NCBI GenBank assembly: GCA_039908525.1
Contig: JAMOAY010000015.1
Coordinates: forward strand, 1-64,000
Reading direction: 5' to 3'
DNA length: 64,000 nt
DNA from: Magnetaquicoccus sp039908525
GTDB lineage: Bacteria; Pseudomonadota; Magnetococcia; Magnetococcales; Magnetaquicoccaceae
Part shown: positions 34,000 to 43,350 of the stretch, piece after piece
How the letters are laid out: every line of letters starts with the position of its first letter
Numbering within the stretch: the stretch's first letter is position 1
Position numbers and translations under genes: made by a program
The notes under the pieces: generated by a model
The model's database searches: none
What the model was told of the DNA's origin: nothing
The model's input: the letters and a program-made list of their open reading frames with translations, nothing else

Positions 34000-35801
34000 A
34001 CCGTTTCCCTGCCTCGCAGAGCGGCATGCGGCCCCTCTGTCTGCGGCGGATCTCCCATGGTCGCCGTGTGCAGATCTTCGCCAAAAAACCGAAAGGCGTT
34101 ACGTCCCGCCTGTTTGGCCTCGTACATGGCCGCGTCGGCCTGCTTGAGCAGCACCTCCAACTCCTGGGCATGCCGCGGATACAGGGCAATGCCGATGCTG
34201 CCGGAAATATTGGCCTCCCCTGCCGTCAACAGGAAGGGCCGCGCCAGCTCTTCCAGAATGCGCCGGGCGACAAACTCCACATAGTCAACCTGCGCCAACT
34301 GGGGCAGGATGATGGTAAACTCATCCCCTCCCAGGCGGGCAATCAGATCATACTGGCGAACACAGGAGAGCATGCGCCGGGTCGCCTCTTTGAGCAGTTC
34401 GTCCCCGGCTTTGTGGCCCATGGTGTCATTGACCTGCTTGAAACGGTCCAGATCCAGGAACATAACGGCCACTTCGCCCGAAGAGCGGGAGGCCATGGCG
34501 AGGCTTTCACGCAAACGCGCCTGGAATTGCGCCCGGTTCGGCAGACCGGTCAGGGAATCATGACCCGCGACATGTTTCAAGCGCTCTTCGTTGCGCCGTT
34601 GTTCGATCAGATTGGCCAGGGTATAGGAGATCGTGGTCAGAAAGGCGTCCTCCTCGGCACTGCGCAGATGACCATCCGGCACATAGAGGTTGAGCACCCC
34701 CATCAACCGTTCACCAAACAGAATGGGGATACAGTAATGACCATGCGGCGCCATTTCGGGATGGCGGACTTCGTGCGTCTCGGTGATGTGGTCTGCAAAA
34801 ATTGTCTCCCGACTTTGGGCCGCGCGACCGCAGAGACAGTATCCCATGGCAACCTGGGCGCACCGCTCCAGCAGGACGGGGGACAATCCCAGCTGGGCCG
34901 CCATGACCAGCTCTTCGCCCCCCTCTGAAACCAGGAAAATCGATCCTTTGTACTCCAGGGACAACCAGGGAACCGTCAGAATGATCTCCAACACAATGCG
35001 CAACTGCTCCGCCATGGAGAGGGGTGCCGCCCCGGTCTCCAGCACGGCGGTCACCGCCAGACGCGCCGCGTGGGAGCGCGTGCTGGAGGTCTCCATCTGC
35101 TGCAACTTCTCTCCCATTTCCTGCATGGCACGCAGCAGAAGTCCCAACTCATCCTGTTGGACCCTGGGCATCGTGGCGGACCAATGGCCGGCTGCGATCT
35201 CTTCCGTAAAACGGATACCCACCTTCAGAGAGTGGAGGATGGAACGAACGACCAGGATGACCACCACGGTGGAAAAGAGTATGGAAAGCGCCACGAGAAC
35301 GGTGAAATCCCGTTTCATATGTGCCCGGATCTTCTCCCTGTCGCGCATCATCCCGGTGGAACGTTGCTCCAACAGATCATGAAGGCGGCGGGCCACCGGC
35401 ACAACCTCCTGTTCGACCGCACGAAGCGTCTCCGTCGCGGATGGGGCATGTATTTCAACGCTGCTTTTAAAGAGCTCCCGGTAGCGTTGAACTAGATGGA
35501 GCGCCTCCTCCCACTCACTGCGCTCTGCAAACAACGGCAGGGCCCGTTCATCCTGAAGGGTGCCATGGAGGTGATCCAGTTTATCCATGACCCGTTTCGC
35601 CCAATGGGGGTCCATGCGCAACAAATAGTTCTTTTCATGGCGTCTGGCATTTTGCAAGTCATCCATCATGCCGGTCAAAAACATGGAATCCTCGTTTGTT
35701 TTTTCCAAAACACCCACACCTTGCCATGCCACGGAGGCAAGATTCAGGGTCAGGCCGATCATGACCAGGAAGCCGAACAATAATTTATGTCGTATGTACA
35801 T
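33996..35801 (-). CDS. Diguanylate cyclase with membrane sensor, HAMP and GAF domains
   Basis: 601 residues. Two transmembrane helices flank a helical periplasmic region (about 30-170). A HAMP domain (about 205-260), a GAF domain (about 290-420) and a GGDEF domain follow. The active site is RLGGDEF (491-495), and the allosteric I-site RQYD sits the standard five residues before it, so an active cyclase under product inhibition is expected. No EAL domain. Convergent with the CheY-like gene, overlapping it by four bases at the stop codons. Confidence 0.93.
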   Translation of the reverse strand: MYIRHKLLFGFLVMIGLTLNLASVAWQGVGVLEKTNEDSMFLTGMMDDLQNARRHEKNYLLRMDPHWAKRVMDKLDHLHGTLQDERALPLFAERSEWEEALHLVQRYRELFKSSVEIHAPSATETLRAVEQEVVPVARRLHDLLEQRSTGMMRDREKIRAHMKRDFTVLVALSILFSTVVVILVVRSILHSLKVGIRFTEEIAAGHWSATMPRVQQDELGLLLRAMQEMGEKLQQMETSSTRSHAARLAVTAVLETGAAPLSMAEQLRIVLEIILTVPWLSLEYKGSIFLVSEGGEELVMAAQLGLSPVLLERCAQVAMGYCLCGRAAQSRETIFADHITETHEVRHPEMAPHGHYCIPILFGERLMGVLNLYVPDGHLRSAEEDAFLTTISYTLANLIEQRRNEERLKHVAGHDSLTGLPNRAQFQARLRESLAMASRSSGEVAVMFLDLDRFKQVNDTMGHKAGDELLKEATRRMLSCVRQYDLIARLGGDEFTIILPQLAQVDYVEFVARRILEELARPFLLTAGEANISGSIGIALYPRHAQELEVLLKQADAAMYEAKQAGRNAFRFFGEDLHTATMGDPPQTEGPHAALRGRETV

Positions 35802-36052
35802 AAGGTCTGCACTCCACCCCAATGTGCAGGGAGACCCCGCACGCCCTTTCCCGGATGCTAACAGACGAAAAGCCCTGCTGTAAAATGGAAAAGCGGATCT
35901 GTCGCACGGGAACATTGGCCAACCCTTGACCATCCGGCCTGGTGTGCGCATGCTTCCCCGAAGATGGAAAGGGTGGTCTGGCGGTCGTCCACTGCGTTGA
36001 CCCGCCCGCCAGGGGGCACGAATCAACCCGCACAATAGAAGACAGGCATGTG

Positions 36053-36874
36053 ATGACCATCCGGCAGATTGGCGTGTGGATTGTTGCCCTCCTCTGTGCG
36101 CAGGGCGTTGCCCTGGCCGAGAGTGGCCCGTCGGACGAAAGCCGATTTGTTGCCAGACACGGTGCCATGCCCTTCTACGATCGCTATCTCTACCCGGGCG
36201 GAGGGGTGGCCATGTCGTTGAAAACTCTCTCTCTGCCAGAGGAGCGGATCATGGTCCTCACCTTTGACGACGGCCCCGACAGCCGGGATCTCGCGATCAC
36301 GGCGCTGCTTGCAAAACAGGAGATACCGGCCACCTTTTTCTACGTCGGCAGCAAGGTGCGGGCGATGTCGGAGATCGTCCAGGAGGTGATGGCGGGCCAG
36401 CACGAAATCGGCTTTCACTCCCTTCGGCACCAAAGGCTGAGTTGGTTTGCCCAGTCCAGCCTGGACGAAGAGTTTCGTCAAGGCAGGCAGATCATGGATG
36501 GTCTGGGGATCACTCTGACCTGGTTTCGTCCCCCCTACGGCGACTTCAACGACAGAGTGGTGCGGTCTGCCCGGCAACAGGGCATGGAGACCCTTCTCTG
36601 GACCATCGATTCCAGGGATTGGGCAGGCGGCAGTGCAAAAACCATCGCCGAGCGCGTCATTCGGCGTTTTCATCCGGGTGCCGTGCTGCTCTTCCACAGT
36701 ACCCGCACCGCTTCGCTTCAGGCTCTGCCGGAGGTGCTGAAGGCTGCCGAGAAGGAGCATTACCGTTTTGTCACTCTGGCAGAGTGGCGGCGTACCATCC
36801 AGGCTGCCCATTGCCGGTTGCACAAAGACTCCTGTGCGGCTGCTCCACCCCCCGGGGACGCGGAACAACCGTGA
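36053..36874 (+). CDS. Exported polysaccharide deacetylase (CE4 family)
   Basis: 273 residues with a signal peptide (VWIVALLCAQGVALA). CE4 motifs in order: TFDDGPD with the catalytic base and metal Asp; GFHSLRH with both metal His; FRPPYGDFN; DSRDW; and LLFHST with the catalytic His. It removes N-acetyl groups from peptidoglycan or an exopolysaccharide. The ribosome site is weak. It lies between a diguanylate cyclase and an HD-GYP protein, so a link to surface-polysaccharide control is plausible (inference). Confidence 0.9.
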   Translation: MTIRQIGVWIVALLCAQGVALAESGPSDESRFVARHGAMPFYDRYLYPGGGVAMSLKTLSLPEERIMVLTFDDGPDSRDLAITALLAKQEIPATFFYVGSKVRAMSEIVQEVMAGQHEIGFHSLRHQRLSWFAQSSLDEEFRQGRQIMDGLGITLTWFRPPYGDFNDRVVRSARQQGMETLLWTIDSRDWAGGSAKTIAERVIRRFHPGAVLLFHSTRTASLQALPEVLKAAEKEHYRFVTLAEWRRTIQAAHCRLHKDSCAAAPPPGDAEQP

Positions 36875-36960
36875 AAATTATCCTTGATTTTCCAGCAAAA
36901 TGAGTGCATTGTTGTCCCCCGGATGATCGGTAGTCACACGTTAGCCAAGCGAGGTAAACC

Positions 36961-38241
36961 ATGCCCGCATCGACCACCCAGTCGGATCTCAAAAGCATCA
37001 AAAAGATCTCCGTCTCCGACTTGAAACCCGGTATGGTGATCAGTGGCTATGTGTGCGACTGGGGGGGGGATCCGGCCCACTGGGGACGCAAGACCATCCG
37101 CCAAACGGAAGAGATCGCCAAGATCCGGGAAAACGGCATCGAAGAGGTCTATATCGATACCAGCGTGGGTCTGGATGTGGCCGATGCGCCCACCCTCCTG
37201 GAGGTCAAGGCGACCGTGGGTCGGGAGATCAAAAAGATCGGCCAGCAACGCGAGACGCCTGCTTCCCCCCCGGTTGCCCGGAATGTCTCCATGCAGGACG
37301 AGTTGGCCAACGCCAGGAAAGTGACCGATCATGCCAGGCAGGTGGTCGCCGACGTATTGACCGATGTCCGCCTGGGCAAGCAGTTGGAGCTGGAACCGGT
37401 CAAGGAGGCTGTGGAGAGGATGGCCGAGTCCGCCTTCAACAACCCCGGCGCCATCCTCAGCCTGAGCCTCATCAAGCGCAAAGACGAATACACTTTCATG
37501 CACTCCGTCAACGTCGGGGTTTTCCTGATGTCCTACTGTCACACCATGGGCATGGACCGGGAGCAGGTCATTCTGGCGGGCATCGGCGGCATGTTGCATG
37601 ATACCGGTAAAATGAGGGTTCCCATTGAAATCATCAACAGCCCCAACAAATTGACGGATGCAGAGTTTGATACGATGAAGGCCCATCCCCGTTTCAGCGG
37701 GGAGATTCTGCGCGAGACACCGGGCATCAGCCCGTTGTCGATAGAGGTGGCCGAGCAGCACCACGAACGGTTCAACGGCAGCGGCTACCCCAGGAAGCTG
37801 GTCGGTGCAGAAATCGGCCTGTTCGGCCAGATGGCGGCCATTGTCGATGTCTATGATGCCATCACCAGCAACCGCAGCTATCACCAGGGCATGGCGAGTC
37901 ATGAAGCCCTGGAAAAGATGTATGAATGGTGCAAACACCATTTCGACCTGGCGCTTTTCCAACAGTTTGTCCAGTGTGTGGGCATCTATCCCGTCGGCAG
38001 TCTGGTTCGCCTGGAGAATGATCAGGTCGGTGTGGTGGTGGAAAACCATCGCGAGGCGTTGCTGCTGCCGGTGGTACGGGTGATCCTCGATGCCAAACGC
38101 AAGTGCGCCATTCAACCGACCACGGTGGATCTGCTGACCGTCGCCGACAGACGGGGCTACCGCATCCTCAACCACGAATCGGCCACCAAGTGGGGCATCG
38201 ACCCCAAAAAGTACATGCCCCGACCTGAGCTCTACCGATAG
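36961..38241 (+). CDS. HD-GYP domain c-di-GMP phosphodiesterase with DUF3391
   Basis: 426 residues, cytoplasmic. An N-terminal DUF3391 domain (VSDLKPGMVISGYVCDW; IRENGIEEVYID) is followed by an HD-GYP domain with His213-Asp214 (LHDTGK), HHERFNGSGYP (GYP at 275-277) and the usual downstream metal-site Asp (DVYDAITSNRSY). Likely degrades c-di-GMP to GMP. Stands 86 bases after the deacetylase on the same strand. Confidence 0.94.
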   Translation: MPASTTQSDLKSIKKISVSDLKPGMVISGYVCDWGGDPAHWGRKTIRQTEEIAKIRENGIEEVYIDTSVGLDVADAPTLLEVKATVGREIKKIGQQRETPASPPVARNVSMQDELANARKVTDHARQVVADVLTDVRLGKQLELEPVKEAVERMAESAFNNPGAILSLSLIKRKDEYTFMHSVNVGVFLMSYCHTMGMDREQVILAGIGGMLHDTGKMRVPIEIINSPNKLTDAEFDTMKAHPRFSGEILRETPGISPLSIEVAEQHHERFNGSGYPRKLVGAEIGLFGQMAAIVDVYDAITSNRSYHQGMASHEALEKMYEWCKHHFDLALFQQFVQCVGIYPVGSLVRLENDQVGVVVENHREALLLPVVRVILDAKRKCAIQPTTVDLLTVADRRGYRILNHESATKWGIDPKKYMPRPELYR

Positions 38242-38262
38242 ACCGCCGTTGGGTCTTAGGAA

Positions 38263-38285
38263 CCAGGGGAGACAATCTCCCCTGG
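38263..38285. terminator. Symmetric hairpin between convergent genes
   Basis: A perfect 10-bp inverted repeat, CCAGGGGAGA CAA TCTCCCCTGG, lies 22 bases after the HD-GYP stop and 43 bases before the end of the Cache-HAMP gene. No long T-run follows. A similar GGGGAGAT/ATCTCCCC hairpin lies after pyrC at 53314. Confidence 0.55.
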
Positions 38286-38327
38286 ACCCCATACAACTTT
38301 ACCTACCCATTCAGCCTTGTCGGCCCA

Positions 38328-40199
38328 CTAGATCCTGACCGATTGCAACGTCTCGCGCAGTGCATGGGCACCCTGATTCATCTCATCCACCCGTTCGACA
38401 ACCGTCTGCCCCAACTGGCTCAACACCCCCAGAGACTCCTCCACCTGGCCCATGGCCTGCACCATCTCCCCCTTTGCCGGGGTCTCATCCGGTAACTGTT
38501 GCACAGCCGCTTGCAACGCCTGCACCCCCCCCTGCATGGTTTGCGCACTGTCATCCAGGGTCAAGGCAATATTGGAAAACTCCTCCGCCGTCCAATCCAG
38601 GGTTTTGGTGTGCACCGAAAGGGTGTTGACCATGCCGGCCAAGGTCAATTTCATGCGGGTGAAGGCCAGCGAGATCATGCTGAACTCCAGAAAGCGGGTG
38701 CTCAGAGAGGGCGAGGGCGCCAGATCCAGCTGCATGATGCGCTCCACCTCCTTGCCCAGATGGGTCAGAGGACGGGTGATCATGCGACCGATAAAGAGCC
38801 CCGCCACCAGCATGAAGCAGATGCTGGCCAGGGCAATCAGCAGACTCCGGCGCATCTCCTGCTTGACACTGCCCAGGAAATCATCCTCGGGAATCACCAC
38901 GCCCACCGCCCAGTTCAAGCCAAGTTCCGTCGCGAACGGTTTATAAAATCCATAATAGTTCTGGCCAGATACCGGAAAGGTGATCACCTGCTCCTTCTGC
39001 AAGGCAAACAGTTGCTGCTCGCCGAGCCCCAACCCGGCACGCATGGCAGCATAAGAGGCCGCAACCACCGGATCGCTGATCTTGCTGACATGGTTCAGAC
39101 GCACCGCATCGCTGCTGGCGTCCGACTGGGCCAACACCTCCCCATAGTTGGGCAGTCCCACCGTCTCCCCCTTGCCGTTCAGAATAAAGGCACGGCCATT
39201 TTTCATGATCTCCATATCCCGCAAGAAGAGCGAGACGGCCTGCAGGCTGATATCGATACCGCTCACCCCCGCCAATTGACCACCCCGCAGCACCGGCGCC
39301 GATACGGTAATCCCCACCTGCCGACTGACCACCCCCTGATATTTTTCTTCCCAGGCGTAGACATCGGTCCAGAACAGTTTCTGTTGTCCCTGGGCGCCCT
39401 TGTACCAGGGGCGCGTGCGGGGATCGTAGATCTTGAGGGGATCCGACTCGCCACGCACCAACTGGCCCTGCTTGTCCTGTTCGTACCAGACGGTTTCCAG
39501 ATAAGGCGCCAGCCCCTGGGCCACGACCGTGCGCTCCTCCTCGGTGGCTTTGGGCAATTTGGCCAACCGTTCCATGGCCTGCTTGCTGTCGGCAGAGTCA
39601 TCCTTGCGGGTGATCACCCGCACATGGATGGTGCCATCCTGCTCCCGTTTGTTCAACCAGTGGTTGCCCTGTTGATCCCCGTAGTAGACCAGACCGAAAT
39701 AGGGAAAAAGGTTCAACTGGCCGCGGGTGGTGCGGTTGAACATTTCCAGGAACGCCAACCCCTCACCCGCCGAGAGGGGGGGAGGTGCGGCATCAGCGCC
39801 AGCCTCCGGGGGATCGGTGGGCTTGGCAGAACGCGAACCTTTGCCGTGCGGTTGCGTACCCAGCAGACCCGACATGGCCAGTCGCTGACCGAAACGGTAC
39901 TCCGGGTCCGGTTGACCACGCTGCCACTGGGTGGCGTTCATCTGGACCACCTGGGCAGCGGAGTCCAGATAATAGCTGGTCTTCTCCACCACCCGCTGGC
40001 TCACCCGCGTCATCACCTCTTCCGCCAGAACCTCGATGGAGTGGGTCGCCGAACGGTTGGTGATGAAGATGATCAACAAGGCCACCACGCTGATCAACAG
40101 ACAAAACACAACTGGCAGGAAATTGCGCAACCGAACACGCAACTGGGCAGAAGGCGCATTCGGAGCGGCAGGCGGATCAGATTCAACGGTATGAGACAT
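38328..40199 (-). CDS. Cache-HAMP membrane receptor without a recognisable output domain
   Basis: 623 residues. One transmembrane helix (about 28-50), a large periplasmic double-Cache sensor (Cache motif DPRTRPWYKGAQ), a second transmembrane helix (about 450-475) and HAMP (TRPLTHLGKEVERIM). A coiled-coil tail of about 110 residues follows. The MCP hairpin tip, kinase and GGDEF motifs are absent. It resembles the sensor half of a chemoreceptor or cyclase. The ATG at 40199 has AGGA upstream. The PilZ-like pair lies immediately upstream on the same strand. Confidence 0.85.
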   Translation of the reverse strand: MSHTVESDPPAAPNAPSAQLRVRLRNFLPVVFCLLISVVALLIIFITNRSATHSIEVLAEEVMTRVSQRVVEKTSYYLDSAAQVVQMNATQWQRGQPDPEYRFGQRLAMSGLLGTQPHGKGSRSAKPTDPPEAGADAAPPPLSAGEGLAFLEMFNRTTRGQLNLFPYFGLVYYGDQQGNHWLNKREQDGTIHVRVITRKDDSADSKQAMERLAKLPKATEEERTVVAQGLAPYLETVWYEQDKQGQLVRGESDPLKIYDPRTRPWYKGAQGQQKLFWTDVYAWEEKYQGVVSRQVGITVSAPVLRGGQLAGVSGIDISLQAVSLFLRDMEIMKNGRAFILNGKGETVGLPNYGEVLAQSDASSDAVRLNHVSKISDPVVAASYAAMRAGLGLGEQQLFALQKEQVITFPVSGQNYYGFYKPFATELGLNWAVGVVIPEDDFLGSVKQEMRRSLLIALASICFMLVAGLFIGRMITRPLTHLGKEVERIMQLDLAPSPSLSTRFLEFSMISLAFTRMKLTLAGMVNTLSVHTKTLDWTAEEFSNIALTLDDSAQTMQGGVQALQAAVQQLPDETPAKGEMVQAMGQVEESLGVLSQLGQTVVERVDEMNQGAHALRETLQSVRI

Positions 40200-40234
40200 G
40201 GCTGTTAGCATCCTTTCACAAACATTCTGATAAT

Positions 40235-41047
40235 TTATCGCAACAGGCTGGTGCGTCTCTGCAGGTTGCTGCGCTGCACAAAGCTGGCCAATGCGCCGAT
40301 TGCGCGAGCAACCTGTTGGTCAGGAACCGAAAACTGGATCCGGAACAGTTGTTCCCCGTCTTTGGAGTAGCTTCCCAGAACGACGGCTTCCACCTCGACC
40401 GTGCCTTCGGGATAGGCGATCGTCATTTCCAGTTCGGAACCGTCGGCAATCTTGGGAATGGCGCCGGTTCCATAAAAGGCCGCCCCTTTGGCGCTGATCG
40501 TGCGGAACTTTGCCTCAAAGGCGATGCCCGAGGGGCGGACAACGGTCAACACCACGTTCAGGGTCCGATCCACCAGAATCCGCACCACGGCACGCCGTTC
40601 CGGCTTCTGCTGCAAAGACTTTGGAAAAGCCAGGCAGATCCTCCGGGCGGGGGTAATCTGCAGCAGGGTGGTGACACAGACGAGCAGATGGGTTCGCGAA
40701 GCAAACTCCAGGCGAATCTCACCCGCACTGCGAATTTTCAGATTGCCGATCGGCGGCTCCATGGGGGCCAACAACAGACATCGCGCCTCTTCCAGATGAG
40801 TCTTGCCTTGTACCACCTTCCCGTCGCCGCCATCCAGCAGTTCCCACTCGAAAAGGGAAAAAAAACTGGCATTGCCGAATGAAACCTCCACCTGTGCCTT
40901 GGCCTCATGCACCGCAATCAGCAGGGGGACCATCTGGGAGACGACATCCAGGCGTGACTCCCGCACCGCCGAAGCGGCAGGGGTCGAGGAAACTTCCGGA
41001 CCCTTTTTCTTGAAAAAACCAAAAATGCCTCCATCCGACTCAGCCAT
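40235..41047 (-). CDS. PilZ/YcgR-like protein with a substituted c-di-GMP motif
   Basis: 270 residues, paralogous to the next upstream gene along its whole length (about 45-50% identity by eye). An N-terminal FGFFKKK stretch, a YcgR-N-like beta domain, then a PilZ domain. RxxxR is kept (Arg152-AVV-Arg156), but the second motif reads T-I-S-A-K-G, with Thr183 where Asp or Asn is expected. It may bind c-di-GMP weakly or differently. The ATG at 41047 has GGGGAG upstream; 35 bases separate its stop from the Cache-HAMP start. Confidence 0.72.
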   Translation of the reverse strand: MAESDGGIFGFFKKKGPEVSSTPAASAVRESRLDVVSQMVPLLIAVHEAKAQVEVSFGNASFFSLFEWELLDGGDGKVVQGKTHLEEARCLLLAPMEPPIGNLKIRSAGEIRLEFASRTHLLVCVTTLLQITPARRICLAFPKSLQQKPERRAVVRILVDRTLNVVLTVVRPSGIAFEAKFRTISAKGAAFYGTGAIPKIADGSELEMTIAYPEGTVEVEAVVLGSYSKDGEQLFRIQFSVPDQQVARAIGALASFVQRSNLQRRTSLLR

Positions 41048-41139
41048 GCCCAACCACTCCCCCTGCAACTGGATTTTGGCCGCCCGACAGGGACAACACG
41101 CCGCCAACCAGGCAGGCGCTGCCGGACACACTCATCTGT

Positions 41140-41964
41140 TCATGCCAGCACTTTTTTGCGTCTTTGGATGTTTTCCCGTTCCACATAGCTGACCAAAGAG
41201 TTGATGGTACGTGACGTTTGATGGTCGGCCACCAGGAACTGGGCACGAAAGATATGCTCCCCATCCTTGGGAAAAGAGCCCGCTATCACCGCATCCACCT
41301 CCACCTTGCCGTCCGGGAAGGTGATACTCATCGTGATCCTGGAATGGTCGGCAATCTTGGGGATGGCGCCCGTGGCACAGAAGGCGGCGCCACCCGAACT
41401 CAAGTCCCGAAACTGCGCCTCAAAGACGATGCCGGAAGGCCGGATGATGGTCGCCACGATCGGCATGCCGCGCAACACAGGAACCCTGACGGCCAAACGC
41501 TGTTGCGGCTTCTGGCGGATACTCTTGGGAAAAGCCAGGCGGATTTTACGCAGCGGGGTGATCTGTTCCAGGGTGGTGACACACTCGAGCAGATGGTACT
41601 GAGAGGCCAGCTCCAGACAAACCTCCTTGGCATTGCGAATTTTCAGGTTGCCAATGGGGGGATCCAGGGGCGCCAGCAACAGGTAGCGCCCCTCTTCCAG
41701 GTAGGCACGACTTTCGAGCACCTCTCCCGCCTCGTTTTCCACCAGTTCCCATTCAAAATGGGAGTAGTACCAGAAAGAGGTGTTGCCCAACAACACCCGT
41801 ACCGGAAACTTCCCCTCAAGCACCGAGAGCAAAATGGGCCCCATCGCCGGGGTGGCGTGCGGCGAGGATTCTCTCGCCGTCGACGCCGCCGCAGGCGGAT
41901 CTGCGGGCTTTTTTTTGAAAAAGCCGAAGAGTCCTTTTTCTGCTTTGCTGTCTGCTTCCGCCAT
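41140..41964 (-). CDS. PilZ/YcgR-like c-di-GMP effector
   Basis: 274 residues. An N-terminal GLFGFFKKK segment, a YcgR-N-like domain (about 40-145) and a PilZ domain (about 150-265) with both c-di-GMP motifs: Arg156-LAV-Arg160 (RxxxR) and Asp187-LSSGG (DxSxxG). The family links c-di-GMP to flagellar or surface functions. It is followed 92 bases later by its diverged paralog and lies near a cyclase and a phosphodiesterase gene. Confidence 0.78.
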   Translation of the reverse strand: MAEADSKAEKGLFGFFKKKPADPPAAASTARESSPHATPAMGPILLSVLEGKFPVRVLLGNTSFWYYSHFEWELVENEAGEVLESRAYLEEGRYLLLAPLDPPIGNLKIRNAKEVCLELASQYHLLECVTTLEQITPLRKIRLAFPKSIRQKPQQRLAVRVPVLRGMPIVATIIRPSGIVFEAQFRDLSSGGAAFCATGAIPKIADHSRITMSITFPDGKVEVDAVIAGSFPKDGEHIFRAQFLVADHQTSRTINSLVSYVERENIQRRKKVLA

Positions 41965-42064
41965 AACGCCTCAATCTGTGCCCTTGATCCAATCGGCACC
42001 GCCCCGCCGAATGCCCACCCCACACCCGCTGTCCCACGGGCACCCATGCCACTCCATCCCTGCG

Positions 42065-43069
42065 TCACCCGGCCTCTTCACACCGCTCCACCTCAAACCC
42101 GGCATCGACAATCATGCGCATGACCTCCTCTGTACTCTGTCCGCCGACATTCAGGTAACCGGCACTGAAAAGGGCGTTGGCCGGATAGAGCAGCAAGGGG
42201 GAGAGAGAACGCACATGCACCTCGCGCCCGCCCGCCGCCCGCAACTCGGCATCGGGGTTGGCAAAACGGAACAGGCACATGATGCGCAGACACTGTTCCG
42301 GGGTCATGGCCGGTTCCACCACCCCCAGGCGGTTGCCGGGGATATGCACGTAAAAATTGATCGGAATGGAGCGGGCTTGCAGTTGTCGCAACGTGTTGGC
42401 CACCTGCCACAGATCCGCAGCGGACTCGCCCATGCCGACGATTAGGCCACTGCACACCTCCAGCCCCACGCTGCGCGCAGCCTGCAAGGTGGCCAGCCGA
42501 TCCTGATAGGTGTGGGTATGACAAATAGCACCGTAGTGCCCTTCGGCCGTATTCAGGTTGTGGTTGTAACGGTCCAGGCCAGCCTCCCTCAGGGTCGTGG
42601 CCATGCCCTGATCGATAAACCCGGCCGACAGACAGACCTCCAGAGGCCAAGTAGCCTTGATGCGCCGCACCAGGGCGGCCATCCGGGCCAACCGATCCGG
42701 GTTGGGACCGCGCCCGGACAACACCATGCAGTACCGATAGGCTCCAGCCTGACAGGCCCGCTCGGCATCGGTCAGAATCTCCTCGTCGGACTTGATGCGG
42801 TATGTGTTGATCGGCGCCTCGCTGTCCACCGCCTGCGCGCAATAGTGGCAGTCTTCGGGGCAGAAACCGTTTTGCACATTGTTCAGGATCTGTACCCGTA
42901 CCCGACGGCCAAAATGGTGGCGTCTGACCTGAAACGCAGCCTGCAACAGGGACAACAACTCCAGGCTGTCATCCTGCAACAGGCGCAGCCCATCCTCCTG
43001 CGCCAGGGCGACACCGCTCAGGGCATCCTCCGCCAAACGCTGATAAAAATGATGGTCACTGCGGGTCAT
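42065..43069 (-). CDS. bioB: Biotin synthase
   Basis: 334 residues. Radical SAM enzyme inserting sulfur into dethiobiotin. It has the CxxxCxxC motif (GFCPEDCHYC), GRGPNPD, the YNHNLNTAE segment and the 2Fe-2S ligands (CMVLSGRG; LEVCSGLIVGMGE). GGGGAG precedes the ATG at 43069. No other bio gene is adjacent. The 281 bases to ccmF show no clear feature. Confidence 0.96.
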   Translation of the reverse strand: MTRSDHHFYQRLAEDALSGVALAQEDGLRLLQDDSLELLSLLQAAFQVRRHHFGRRVRVQILNNVQNGFCPEDCHYCAQAVDSEAPINTYRIKSDEEILTDAERACQAGAYRYCMVLSGRGPNPDRLARMAALVRRIKATWPLEVCLSAGFIDQGMATTLREAGLDRYNHNLNTAEGHYGAICHTHTYQDRLATLQAARSVGLEVCSGLIVGMGESAADLWQVANTLRQLQARSIPINFYVHIPGNRLGVVEPAMTPEQCLRIMCLFRFANPDAELRAAGGREVHVRSLSPLLLYPANALFSAGYLNVGGQSTEEVMRMIVDAGFEVERCEEAG

Positions 43070-43350
43070 CACACGGGTCTCCCCATCACCACGATGAAGC
43101 GGACAGATCTCCTCGCTGTCCGGCAGAACGCCTCTCGGAACAAGTATACACCCTGCCAAGAGATCATGAACGGATTTTTATCGCACAAGCATCGCACAAA
43201 GCAAAACCGGTACCAGATCTCCAGATCCTGAAGCGGTGCTGCAAAAAGGTTCTCGGCGCCTTAAACGGCATTGCAAATTCCCCGCACATGTTCTACCGTG
43301 ACCCCATCCTTGAATTTTCTTTTAAAAAACCGTTGAAAAGACACCCCGTC

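Noticed and set aside
38328..40199. Annotation of the Cache-HAMP protein as a methyl-accepting chemotaxis protein
   Set aside because: The conserved MCP hairpin tip and methylation helices are absent from the tail.
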